From: Lachnospiraceae bacterium
Lineage (GTDB): Bacteria; Bacillota; Clostridia; Lachnospirales; Lachnospiraceae
Assembly: GCA_009774245.1 (NCBI GenBank)
Contig: VSNM01000003.1
Coordinates: 116,150-180,149 of the forward strand
Direction of reading: 5' to 3'
Length of the DNA stretch: 64,000 nt
Shown here: piece after piece, positions 44,040 to 52,001 of the stretch
Position numbering within the stretch: position 1 is the first letter of the stretch
Layout: each line of letters opens with the position of its first letter
The notes under the pieces: model-generated
Seen by the model: only the letters and a program-made list of their open reading frames with translations
Database searches by the model: none
What the model was told of the DNA's origin: nothing
Position numbers and translations under genes: made by a program

Positions 44040-44720
44040 TTACAAATTATTTTTTCTTGCCCGCTCCGCGAAGCTGTTTCCTAATGACTGTACCACCTGT
44101 GTCACAATGATCAGCAGGATGACAAGGGAGTACATCAGCTCGAAATTGAATCTGTTATATCCGTAATTTAGCACAAGGCTTCCTATGCCACCGCCACCGA
44201 TGTATCCCGCCATCGCGCTGGCGCCGATCAAACCCACGATTCCCGTTGTCAACGACAGAATCAGGGAACCTTTGGATTCCGGCAGGATAAAGTAAAAGAT
44301 CATCTGCCATGAAGTCGCCCCCATGGACTGCGCTGCCTCCAGAATCCCTTTTCCGGTGTCAAGCAGCGAGTTCTCCATCAGGCGTGACAGAAACGGTACG
44401 ATATAGATTGTCAGCGGCACTATCGCCGCTGTAGGTCCGATGCGCGTCCCGATGAGCGCCTTTGTCAGCGGCATCACGGCGATCAGCAGGACGACAAACG
44501 GCGTGCTCCGTATCACGTTGATGACGATATTAATGACATTGTAGACAATCGTGTTCTGATACAGTCCGCCCTTTCGTGTAAAGATCAGAATGATCGATAT
44601 GATAAACGCCACGACCGCTCCTATAATCAGCGCTATGCTCACCATATATAATGTCTCGCTGATGGATATGCCGATTTTGCTGACTGGTATTCCCAAAAAA
44701 TTTTCTATTGATTCTCTCAT
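44040..44720 (-). CDS. metI: MetI-type ABC permease
   Basis: 226 residues with five to six membrane helices and the permease EAA-type motif (LDTGKGILEAAQSMGATSWQ). The RSTPFVVLLIAVMPLT segment is typical of MetI. It forms the membrane channel for D/L-methionine uptake with MetN and MetQ. It follows metN on the same strand. Confidence 0.92.
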   Translation of the reverse strand: MRESIENFLGIPVSKIGISISETLYMVSIALIIGAVVAFIISIILIFTRKGGLYQNTIVYNVINIVINVIRSTPFVVLLIAVMPLTKALIGTRIGPTAAIVPLTIYIVPFLSRLMENSLLDTGKGILEAAQSMGATSWQMIFYFILPESKGSLILSLTTGIVGLIGASAMAGYIGGGGIGSLVLNYGYNRFNFELMYSLVILLIIVTQVVQSLGNSFAERARKNNL

Positions 44721-44750
44721 AATATTCCTCCCTTTTTGACAATTTCTAGG

Positions 44751-45842
44751 CTATGCCGGCACTATATCCGCCGCGTATTCCCCTGATACGACCGGCGATC
44801 GGCGCTGTACGTCCGTTTCCCCGAGACCGACCTCCTGATAGCCGACCTTCTGCGACTTGAGATACGACTGCGCTTTATTGATTTCCGCGGGACTTCCTAT
44901 CACCTGCACAATGATGATTCCAAGGATTGTATCCTGTATCTCACTGATATTGGCAAACAGGATATTCGTCTCCACATCATAGCGCTTGTTGATCGCCGCA
45001 AGCACCGACTCTGTGCTGTCGGAATCCAGAAATTTCAGGCGCAGGATTTTGTAATTTCTGGTGTCGCTCTGAATGCTTTTAATCAGCTTATCCGGAACGC
45101 TGTCCGGGATAACTGTCTTCACGAAGTTTTTGGTAATGATTTCCCGCGGCTCGCTGAATACATCGATCACATTGCCGTTTTCCACAATTTCACCATTTTC
45201 CATCACGGCTACATGATTGCATACGCTTTGAATGACATTCATCTCATGCGTGATCAATACAATCGTGATGTGCAGTTCTCGATTAATCTTTTTGAGCAGC
45301 TGCAGGATTGCCGTCGTCGTCTTTGGATCAAGTGCGCTCGTCGCCTCATCGCTGAGCAGTATTGTCGGTTCCGTCGCCAGCGCCCTCGCAATGCCGACGC
45401 GCTGCTTCTGTCCGCCGGATAGCTTTGACGGGTAGACATCCCGCTTATCCGAGAGCTCCACAAACTCCAGAATCTCCTCCACCTTTTTACGGATTTGATC
45501 TCTTGGCACTTTATTTAATCTGAGTGGAAGCGCGACATTTTCATAGACGGTCTTTGTCTCTAAAAGGTTAAACTGCTGGAAGATCATTCCAATCCGCTTG
45601 CGCTTCGCCCTTAAAGCCTTCGCAGGAAGCTGATTGATGTCCTCGCCGTCGACGAACACTTCGCCGGAGGTCGGCTTTTCCAGCGCATTGATGACGCGCA
45701 GCAGAGTGGACTTTCCAGCGCCGGAAAATCCTATGATTCCGTAGATGTCGCCCTTTTCGATCTTTAGTGTCACATTCTTTAATGCCTCCACCTTCCTGTC
45801 CTTTGCCTCAAACTCCTTGTTCACATTTCTAAATTCAATCAT
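44751..45842 (-). CDS. metN: MetN-type methionine ABC transporter ATPase
   Basis: 363 residues. Walker A GIIGFSGAGKSTLLRV, signature LSGGQKQRVGIARAL, Walker B ILLSDEATSALD and switch LITHEMNV. The C-terminal 80 residues are a NIL domain (LKFLDSDSTESVLAAINKRY), which binds methionine and inhibits the transporter at high internal methionine. A longer C-terminal tail than average (about 20 residues) follows. Confidence 0.93.
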   Translation of the reverse strand: MIEFRNVNKEFEAKDRKVEALKNVTLKIEKGDIYGIIGFSGAGKSTLLRVINALEKPTSGEVFVDGEDINQLPAKALRAKRKRIGMIFQQFNLLETKTVYENVALPLRLNKVPRDQIRKKVEEILEFVELSDKRDVYPSKLSGGQKQRVGIARALATEPTILLSDEATSALDPKTTTAILQLLKKINRELHITIVLITHEMNVIQSVCNHVAVMENGEIVENGNVIDVFSEPREIITKNFVKTVIPDSVPDKLIKSIQSDTRNYKILRLKFLDSDSTESVLAAINKRYDVETNILFANISEIQDTILGIIIVQVIGSPAEINKAQSYLKSQKVGYQEVGLGETDVQRRSPVVSGEYAADIVPA

Positions 45843-45863
45843 AATTTTTCTCCCTCCTGTCAG

Positions 45864-47045
45864 TCAATCCCGAAGCGCCTGCCGAATCCGCTCCAGAGCC
45901 TCCTCTAAAACACTCCGCGGACACGCCGCATTGATTCTCTGAAACCCTCTGCCGCTCTCTCCGAAGATCTTTCCACTGTCGAGCCAGAGCTTCGCCCTGT
46001 GAATGATCAGGTCGTCCAACGCATCGGCGTCAAGCCCTGTATCCCTGAAATCAAGCCATACCAGATATGTTCCCTCATGTTCTGTCATGCGCACGCCGGG
46101 CAGCTTGTCCGCCACATACGTTCTGACAAACGCTATGTTGTCCGCCACATAGGCGTGCATCGCCTGATACCACTCCTCGCCCTTGCTGTATGCCGCCTCG
46201 CACGCCACCAGTCCCATCACGCCAAGCTGACTGATTCCAGCCGCGTCCAGCTCCTTTTGAAAACGACGGCGCAGCTCTTTGTCTGGGATAAAAATATTGG
46301 AAATCATCATACCCGCCAGGTTAAAGGTCTTGCTCGGCGAAGTACAGGTGATCGAAATCTTTGCGTATTCCTTTTTCAGTCCAGCAAAGACATGATGCTT
46401 TCCCCGAAACACAAAATCCTCGTGAATCTCGTCGCTGACCACTGTCACATGATACTTTACACAGAGGTCGCCAAGCCGCGTCAGCTCCTCCACACTCCAC
46501 ACCCTTCCCACCGGATTGTGCGGGCTGCACAGAATAAATAATCGAATCTTTTCCTCCACAAGCTTCTTTTCAAAATCTTCAAAATCGATGTGATAGCGGT
46601 TGTCCTCACCGAGATATAAATCGTTGCTGACCACCCTCCGCCCATTGTCCTCTATGACCTCCGAAAACGGATAGTAGACAGGGCGCTGAATCAGGACGCC
46701 GTCCCCTGGCTGTGTGTATGCCTTCACCGCCATCGCCAGAGCGAACACGACGCCCGGCGTCTTTATCAGCCAGTCCTCCTGCACATCCCAGCCATGATGC
46801 AGCTTCATCCAGTCCCGCACAATCTCAAAGTAAGGCGTCTGCACCTCGCTGTAACCAAAAATTCCATGCCCTGCGGCCTCCACAAGCGCCTCCTCCACAT
46901 AGGAGGAAGTCTTAAAATCCATGTCAGCCACCCACAGCGGAAGGATGTCCTCCGGCATTCCGCGCCTCCTGGCAAAATCATATTTGATACATCTCGTATT
47001 TCTCCTGTCGATCACCCTGTCAAAATCAAGATTTTTTTCAGCCAT
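45864..47045 (-). CDS. MalY/PatB-type PLP-dependent C-S lyase (cystathionine beta-lyase)
   Basis: 393 residues from 47045 (GGAGGAGTTAC ATG). Fold type I aminotransferase-like: ILPLWVADMDFKTSSYVEEA at the start, SPHNPVGRVWS, VVSDEIHEDFVF (Asp for PLP N1) and TSPSKTFNLAGM with the Schiff-base Lys. PatB/MalY enzymes cleave cystathionine or cysteine to homocysteine or sulfide plus pyruvate. The start overlaps the end of the upstream PLP gene by 8 bases, so the two act in sequence in transsulfuration. Confidence 0.9.
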   Translation of the reverse strand: MAEKNLDFDRVIDRRNTRCIKYDFARRRGMPEDILPLWVADMDFKTSSYVEEALVEAAGHGIFGYSEVQTPYFEIVRDWMKLHHGWDVQEDWLIKTPGVVFALAMAVKAYTQPGDGVLIQRPVYYPFSEVIEDNGRRVVSNDLYLGEDNRYHIDFEDFEKKLVEEKIRLFILCSPHNPVGRVWSVEELTRLGDLCVKYHVTVVSDEIHEDFVFRGKHHVFAGLKKEYAKISITCTSPSKTFNLAGMMISNIFIPDKELRRRFQKELDAAGISQLGVMGLVACEAAYSKGEEWYQAMHAYVADNIAFVRTYVADKLPGVRMTEHEGTYLVWLDFRDTGLDADALDDLIIHRAKLWLDSGKIFGESGRGFQRINAACPRSVLEEALERIRQALRD

Positions 47046-48204
47046 GTAACTCCTCCTCCGTCGCCTGAAAAACGCGCTCAAGCTCCTCTATCAAATCTTT
47101 TTCATCCTCAATCCCCACAGAAAGCCGCAGCGTGCTCTGTGTAATCCCGTTTCGCTCGCGAATATCCTCGGGAACATCCACGTGCGTCTGCGTCACCGGA
47201 TAGGTGATCAGCGTCTCCACACCGCCAAGACTCTCCGCAAACCGAATCATTCTGACTTTCTCGAGCACCGCGAGGGCAAACGCCCTGCTCTCAACCTGAA
47301 ATGTGATCATCGCGCCAAATCCCCTCGCCTGACGCTTCATGATCTCATGCCCCAGGTGTGTGGGCAGCCCCGGATAAATCACCCTCGTGACCGCTTTCTG
47401 CCGGGACAGCCATTCCGCGATCGAAACGGCATTTTTCTGCGCCCGCTCCATGCGGATTCCCAGCGTCTTGATGCCGCGCAAGATCAGCCAGCTGTCAAAC
47501 GGCGCAAGCCCTGCTCCTGTCGTCTTGATGAAAAAGCGAAAGTGCTCACTGATATCCTCCCTGTTTGTCACCAGAAATCCCGCCAGCGTGTCATTGTGCC
47601 CGCCCAAGAATTTCGTCCCGCTGTGCACTACGATGTCCGCACCCAGATCCAATGGATTCTGAAAGTATGGCGAGAGAAACGTGTTGTCGACGATCAGCAA
47701 CAGATTGTGCTTTTTCGTAATCCTGGACAATGCCTCAATATCAGTCACATTCATCATCGGATTCGTCGGTGTCTCGATATAGACTGCCTTTGTATGTTCA
47801 TTGATATAGCACTCCACATCTTCCTGACAGCAGTCAATGCTTGAAAATGTGATGCCGTTTTTCTCAGAAATATTGTGAAAAAGGCGAATACTCCCACCGT
47901 ATAGATCTGCGTCCACGATCAGGTGGTCGCCTGGGCAAAACAGCTCCATCATCAGTGCGATTGCTGCCATGCCCGACGAGAGCGCCAGCGCGTCCGTCCC
48001 ATTTTCCAAAGTCGCCACGATCTTTTCCAGATGCTCCCTCGTCGGATTCTGCAGTCTGCTGTAATCATATCCTGTGCTTTGCCCCACGCCCGGATGCGCA
48101 TAGGTCGCCGTCTGATAAATCGGATAGCTGAGCGCCCCGTAGTTGTTGTTCTCTCCCTCTTCCTCCTCAAGATGCAGACATCTTGTATCGATTCCCCTTG
48201 CCAT
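47038..48204 (-). CDS. Cystathionine gamma-synthase/lyase-type PLP enzyme
   Basis: 388 residues from 48204 (GAGAGGGAGTGGATT ATG). Cys/Met-metabolism PLP family: YSRLQNPTREHLEKIVA, ALSSGMAAIALMME, YIETPTNPMMNV, IVDNTFLSPYFQNP (Asp) and HSGTKFLGGHNDTLAG with the PLP Lys. The family covers cystathionine gamma-synthase, gamma-lyase and O-acetylhomoserine sulfhydrylase; context with a beta-lyase favours gamma-synthase, but the exact reaction is not settled by motifs. Confidence 0.88.
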   Translation of the reverse strand: MARGIDTRCLHLEEEEGENNNYGALSYPIYQTATYAHPGVGQSTGYDYSRLQNPTREHLEKIVATLENGTDALALSSGMAAIALMMELFCPGDHLIVDADLYGGSIRLFHNISEKNGITFSSIDCCQEDVECYINEHTKAVYIETPTNPMMNVTDIEALSRITKKHNLLLIVDNTFLSPYFQNPLDLGADIVVHSGTKFLGGHNDTLAGFLVTNREDISEHFRFFIKTTGAGLAPFDSWLILRGIKTLGIRMERAQKNAVSIAEWLSRQKAVTRVIYPGLPTHLGHEIMKRQARGFGAMITFQVESRAFALAVLEKVRMIRFAESLGGVETLITYPVTQTHVDVPEDIRERNGITQSTLRLSVGIEDEKDLIEELERVFQATEEELHG

Positions 48205-48217
48205 AATCCACTCCCTC

Positions 48218-48268
48218 TCTTTTATATCAACTTTCATATCTATATCAACTTTTATATCAACCTTTATC
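48218..48268. repeat. Tandem ATATCAACTTT-type repeats
   Basis: TATATCAACTTT-like units occur three to four times with small variations (TTTCATATC, TTTTATATC, CCTTTATC) between the LysR stop and the PLP-enzyme start. It could be a slipped-strand repeat affecting the spacing of the ribosome site, or a set of regulator half-sites. Confidence 0.5.
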
Positions 48269-48271
48269 TCA

Positions 48272-49183
48272 TCATTTTAACGATTTATCTCTATATTTTG
48301 CGATCTCTTCCAGATATCGTTGCCCTATGGCGCTGATGGGCGCGTCTTTGCGGACAATGTACCCGATCGTCATTTTTTCATCCGATCGCAGTCTGACCGC
48401 ACAGTACTCTCTGCCGTTCAGCTCCTCACAGATAATTCCCGAACAGAGTGTGTATCCGTTTAATCCGACCATCAGATTCAGCAGCGTCGCCCTGTCGTTT
48501 GCGCGGATAAAACGCTTATAGCGGTATGTACTCAGAACCTCCTCCGCGAAATAGAGGGAATTGTGCTCTCCCTGCGCAAATCCGAGACACGGATATTCTT
48601 CCAGTTCCTCCAGCGCCAGCTCCTCCCTGTCCGCCAGCGGGTGTCCCTTCCACATGTAGACATAGATGCCGCACCCCATCAGGGGATCGAACTGCAGATT
48701 GGATTCCGCAAACAGCTTTGTCAGGACATTTTTATTAAAGTCATTCAGATACAGAATCCCGATCTCGCTCCTGTGATTCCTGACATTATCAATCACCTCA
48801 TACGTTTTGGTCTCATGCACCTCAAACTCGTACTCGTCCATTCCATACTGCTTTACCAGCTCCACAAACGCATTCACCGCAAATGTATAATGCTGCATGG
48901 ATACGCTGAAGGTCTTGCGCACATCGGTCTGAGAGATAAACTTCGCATCCAGCAGCTCATACTGCTCCATCACCGATTTCGCGTATCCGATAAATTCCGC
49001 ACCCTTCGCTGTCACCGTGATTCCCGTCTTTGACCGCACAAAGATATCAAACCCGATCTCCTTCTCCAGCGAGCGCACCGCTGCAGAAAGACTAGGCTGC
49101 GATATGAAAAGGACTTTGGCGGCATTGTTAAAGGAATTTTCTCCTGCTACTGTGATAATGTATTTCAATTGGACAAGTGTCAT
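48272..49183 (-). CDS. LysR-family regulator of the sulfur amino-acid cluster
   Basis: 303 residues. N-terminal winged helix: LVQLKYIITVAGENSFNNAA, KVLFISQPSLSAAVRSLEKEIG and FVRSKTGITVTAKG. The rest is a LysR substrate-binding domain. It is the first gene of a co-directional set with two transsulfuration enzymes and a MetNIQ transporter, so it probably senses a sulfur metabolite (O-acetylserine or similar, inference). A LysR box lies upstream of its own promoter. Confidence 0.9.
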   Translation of the reverse strand: MTLVQLKYIITVAGENSFNNAAKVLFISQPSLSAAVRSLEKEIGFDIFVRSKTGITVTAKGAEFIGYAKSVMEQYELLDAKFISQTDVRKTFSVSMQHYTFAVNAFVELVKQYGMDEYEFEVHETKTYEVIDNVRNHRSEIGILYLNDFNKNVLTKLFAESNLQFDPLMGCGIYVYMWKGHPLADREELALEELEEYPCLGFAQGEHNSLYFAEEVLSTYRYKRFIRANDRATLLNLMVGLNGYTLCSGIICEELNGREYCAVRLRSDEKMTIGYIVRKDAPISAIGQRYLEEIAKYRDKSLK

Positions 49184-49238
49184 ATTTTGTATATCCTCTT
49201 TTCCTATGTGTTTAGTATGATTTGCAATGACAAATATT

Positions 49239-49306
49239 ACTATAACAGAAATAAATGGAAATGTACAGTCTGATTTTCCTTTTAGGGGTTATAGGTTTTG
49301 CCTATA
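49239..49306 (-). promoter_or_regulatory. Promoter and LysR-type box of the lysR gene
   Basis: On the minus strand TGTACA (49262-49267), 17 bases with TG before the -10, then TATAGT (49239-49244). Farther upstream is the 17-bp palindrome TATAGGTTTTGCCTATA (49290-49306), which fits the T-N11-A LysR recognition pattern. It suggests autoregulation and control of the whole cluster. Confidence 0.65.
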
Positions 49307-49373
49307 TATAATGGCAGTGGTTTTCTCCTTTGAAACGCAAAAACGCATGGTTTCCAATTTGCTGTTCCATGCG

Positions 49374-49745
49374 CTAACAAATCTCCATTTCCGCCTTTTC
49401 CGCAAAATAAGAGCGTTTTGCAATCAATTCTTCTTGTATATTTTCAGGTAGGTTATCAAATATTTCATCATAACTTAATTCCATCATCCGTGTATTTGAG
49501 GCAATATCATACAATTTATAGTCCAACCAGTCACTCCATAGAGCATCGAATAATGATTTGCTATCAATATAGGTATTCATATTTTCAAAATCATTGTATT
49601 CAGTATAATACAGTAATTTCACAAAACCATATCTTCCCGCATCTATAACAAATATATCCTCCTGCTCATAAAATTCAGCATACGCCTCCTTCACTTTTCC
49701 ACATTTTTCTCTTTCCTCGTTAGTGATAAACGTCTCCTTCTCCAT
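49374..49745 (-). CDS. Small acidic protein, function unknown
   Basis: 123 residues from 49745 (AGGAGGAAATC ATG). Acidic, soluble, with aromatic-rich segments (YGFVKLLYYTEYNDFENM, ALWSDWLDYKLYDI). No family recognised. It sits between the LysR gene and a truncated regulator; size and acidity resemble immunity or antitoxin proteins, but nothing more can be said. Confidence 0.6.
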   Translation of the reverse strand: MEKETFITNEEREKCGKVKEAYAEFYEQEDIFVIDAGRYGFVKLLYYTEYNDFENMNTYIDSKSLFDALWSDWLDYKLYDIASNTRMMELSYDEIFDNLPENIQEELIAKRSYFAEKAEMEIC

Positions 49746-49778
49746 GATTTCCTCCTGCATTTAAATTCTCAATGAAAC

Positions 49779-49860
49779 TCCCCGCAGCAGAGCTGCGGGG
49801 TATCAGCCCGAGACTCGCTTCGCTCGTCATTAGTTTGTCGCGCAGCAGAGCTGCGGGGAA
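49779..49860. repeat. Pair of GC-rich hairpins
   Basis: CCCCGCAGCAGAGCTGCGGGG (49780-49800) is a perfect hairpin, and GCGCAGCAGAGCTGCGGGG repeats most of it at 49840-49858. Between them is GAGACTCGCTTCGCTCGTC, another small stem. The second copy overlaps the last codons of the truncated regulator, suggesting the repeat arrived at or caused the truncation. Confidence 0.6.
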
Positions 49861-50267
49861 TTAGACCCTGAGAGATTCAATAGCTCTGCCCGCATCACAA
49901 GACAAAACTGTTGTTTCACTTTACCGTCCGGAGATTCCAGCGCTTCATATTCCTCAATCAACCGCGATACCGCCGGAAAATCCTTCTGATCAACCGCACA
50001 CAGAATCCTGTGCTGACATTGCCACTCCTCATAATCTTCATTCCGCAGTAAATTTTCGTATGTCTCAGGCGCAACGCCCAACCGTTCCAGCAAACGGTTC
50101 CGCATTGTTTTACAGACAGGCCGCTCTGCACTCTCAACCCTCGAGAACTGACTGATATCCATCAGTCCTTCCACCAAATCTTCAGCCAACACATCTGACT
50201 CCTCCCGCACCTGTCTCAGAAAAATCGAGAAATGCTGATCCTTCTGCTCACTTTTTCCTTTCATCAT
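49830..50267 (-). pseudogene. Truncated paralogue of the XRE/helical-repeat regulator
   Basis: About 145 codons from 50267 (GGAGGGTATGCAT ATG). It aligns along its length with the first 150 residues of the regulator at 15373-17256: SQFSRVESAERPV versus SQLARIEKEQRPV, TMRNRLLERLGV versus NMRDRLLGRLGV, YENLLRNEDYEEW versus YENLLNIEDYAEW, and KQQFCLVMRAELL. It then ends abruptly (SGSNSPQLCCATN) in the GC-rich hairpin repeat. Only the helix-turn-helix and first repeats remain. No peptide gene is seen beside it. Confidence 0.8.
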
Positions 50268-50420
50268 ATGCATACCCTCCTAGGGACGTTCTAGACAATT
50301 GTAGTTAAAAATATTATATATTAATTTCCCTCAACAATCAATACTCCGCCAAATGCAGTTTATGGGTTACAGCTTTTGCCATATATTGTCTGGCGATTTA
50401 TAACAAAAAGCGTTGACACG

Positions 50421-50520
50421 TCCCTTCTCCACTACTCAACGCGCTGGGTACCCGCCATCAAACCGTTTTATCGGTTTGATGACATATTTTCTTTGGTTGC
50501 CCATGTGGATAAAAAATGAT
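50421..50520. repeat. Hairpin repeat family B, copy 4 (divergent)
   Basis: CCCTTCTCCACTACTC opens the unit as in copy 2. The inner stem is CATCAAACCG...CGGTTTGATG (50457-50482) around TTTTAT, followed by GACATATTTTCTTTGG. The layout matches the other three copies but the stems have changed with compensating bases. The rest of the 50274-50667 gap is AT-rich with no gene. Confidence 0.5.
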
Positions 50521-50667
50521 ACCCGCACACGCTAGTTGCCACCCATATTGCAAAATCAAGTCCTATGAAACCAATAAGGAGCATTGATCTGCCTAAAATA
50601 CTATGATATGATATCAACAAGTATTCTTTCATACCAAGCTAAAAATGAAAAGGAGTTACGCACGATC

Positions 50668-51159
50668 ATGAATATCACTTTAGAAGAGCGAACTGCCGAG
50701 ACTGTGGCGATCTATTTCAGAAAAGCAGACACCCCGCTGATTCGCAAAACACTGCCGCAAAAGGCGAAAACCCTTGAGGGAGCGATCGCGGATTATAAAG
50801 CGACATTACTGCCCGGGGCGACGAGCTATGGCAGGACAATCTGGGCGGACGGCGTATATGTCGGGGACATCTGGTGCTATGGGATTCATTCTGAAAACAC
50901 TCCGAATGCGATGATAAGGAACTGCTTCCTAAGCTACTGCATTTTTGAGACCGGCTATTGGAATAAAGGGCTCGCCACTGAGGCATTGCGGTTGTTTATG
51001 CAGGAGATTATTCCTAAATATGACCTGAATACCATCGGCGCCTTCACCTACACTGACAACCTTCCTTCAATTAAAGTACTTGAAAAAAATCATTTTGTGA
51101 TGGTTGAGGAATTTATGGAAAAAGGCATATCCTCCAAATATTTTGAATATCATCGATAA
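50668..51159 (+). CDS. GNAT-family N-acetyltransferase
   Basis: 163 residues from 50668 (AAGGAG 12 bases upstream; the longer frame has no site). Begins MNITLEERTAETVAIYF. The acetyl-CoA region is YWNKGLATEALRLFMQEII (the Q/R-x-x-G-x-G/A loop), followed by TYTDNLPSIKVLEKNHF, the usual N-x-x-S-x-x-V-x-x-K motif of RimJ/RimL-like acetyltransferases. Acceptor unknown. Confidence 0.85.
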   Translation: MNITLEERTAETVAIYFRKADTPLIRKTLPQKAKTLEGAIADYKATLLPGATSYGRTIWADGVYVGDIWCYGIHSENTPNAMIRNCFLSYCIFETGYWNKGLATEALRLFMQEIIPKYDLNTIGAFTYTDNLPSIKVLEKNHFVMVEEFMEKGISSKYFEYHR

Positions 51160-51161
51160 GC

Positions 51162-51270
51162 TTATCCATCTGGGAACAGTCCTGTATCTCGAGTTCTCCG
51201 TCAATCCTTTTGAACCGTCAACCAGACAGAAGCCGTCGGCATCCCTGATGACACTGCCTGATAGCAGCTA
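51162..51270 (-). pseudogene. Scrambled fragment of the neighbouring dipeptidase gene
   Basis: Bases 51162-51200 (CTTATCCATCTGGGAACAGT onward) match 52105-52142, then 51200-51262 (CCGTCAATCCTTTTGAACCG onward) match 52496-52556, both inside the dipeptidase gene and in the same orientation. The intervening 350 bases are missing. It is a partial duplicate with an internal deletion at a short shared CCG-CAAT sequence. Confidence 0.75.
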
Positions 51271-51348
51271 TCACACGAAAGGGTGGACTGGGAAAACGAC
51301 TGAACCAGCCTGCATTTGCGTTACATGGGGAAATGGTATTTTTCTCTA

Positions 51349-51377
51349 TTGACTATACGTGCAACACGTGTTATTCT
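51349..51377 (+). promoter_or_regulatory. Promoter of the second hic locus
   Basis: TTGACT (51349-51354), 17 bases, TATTCT (51372-51377). The spacer contains ACGTGCAACACGTGT, a dyad that may be the HicB operator. Confidence 0.55.
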
Positions 51378-51399
51378 GATTTTTGTAAGGAGGTGGAAC

Positions 51400-51477
51400 A
51401 TGAAAGACAAGGAGCTTATAAAAGATGTTCCTACCGGTTTGCTACATCAAATTTTGAAAGATGCGGGGCTTACATAG
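51400..51477 (+). pseudogene. hicA: HicA toxin gene reduced to 25 codons
   Basis: Starts after AAGGAGGTGGAAC. The first eight codons read MKDKELIK, the standard HicA opening, and the rest reads VPTGLLHQILKDAGLT, the standard HicA ending. The central catalytic part (about 30 codons with the essential His) is deleted in frame. The promoter, ribosome site and downstream hicB are intact. Confidence 0.75.
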
Positions 51478-51511
51478 CTTTGCCTTTCAAAAAATCAAAG
51501 GAGGTTTTGTT

Positions 51512-51889
51512 ATGTTATTTGTGTATCCTGCTATCTTCCACAAGGAAGATAATTGCTACTGGGTAGAATTTCCTGACCTTAAAGGCTGCAATACTTATGG
51601 TTCCACCATTCCGGAAGCCATGGAAATGGCACAGGAAGCCCTTACCGGATATCTTTTGTCATTATTAGAGCATGGAGATCATATTGCTTCCCCATCCGAT
51701 ATTTCTGACATTCATGCAGATGACGGTTTTTCCTCTCTTGTATCTTGTGACATTAACCAATATAAGGACACCAAAGCAGTAAAAAAGACCTTAACCATAC
51801 CATCATGGCTAAATGATCGTGCCATTTCTATGGGAATCAACTTTTCCCAGGCATTACAAGAAGCACTTCTCTCCAAAATACAGGTATAA
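51512..51889 (+). CDS. hicB: HicB-family antitoxin (toxin partner deleted)
   Basis: 125 residues from 51512 (AAAGGAGGTTTTGTT ATG). MLFVYPAIFHKEDNCYWVEF, then DLKGCNTYGSTIPEAMEMAQ is the HicB fold, and KTLTIPSWLNDRAISMGINF is a ribbon-helix-helix tail. It is a divergent homologue of the HicB at 22668. With HicA deleted it may persist as a repressor or anti-addiction factor. Confidence 0.9.
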   Translation: MLFVYPAIFHKEDNCYWVEFPDLKGCNTYGSTIPEAMEMAQEALTGYLLSLLEHGDHIASPSDISDIHADDGFSSLVSCDINQYKDTKAVKKTLTIPSWLNDRAISMGINFSQALQEALLSKIQV

Positions 51890-51911
51890 TATCTATCTTC
51901 CACTCCTGCCG

Positions 51912-51983
51912 TCTTCCCTACCCGTCGTGCGCCGCTTTATCGGCATATTTCCTCTGCACGTGTCTGTGATTGGATAGGGGAGA
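51912..51983. repeat. Hairpin repeat family B, copy 3
   Basis: Outer arms TCTTCCCTACC and GGATAGGGGAGA pair; inner arms GTGC/GCAC and GCCG-CTTTAT-CGGC follow the family pattern with the conserved GGCATATTTCCTCTGCAC. It lies between the convergent hicB and dipeptidase genes and could act as a terminator. Confidence 0.6.
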
Positions 51984-52001
51984 TTGTCTACATATGAGCC
52001 C

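Noticed and set aside
50360..50400. Similarity of GGGTTACAGCTTTTGCCATATA to the LysR box at 49290
   Set aside because: Only partial match, palindrome broken, and no LysR-controlled gene follows.
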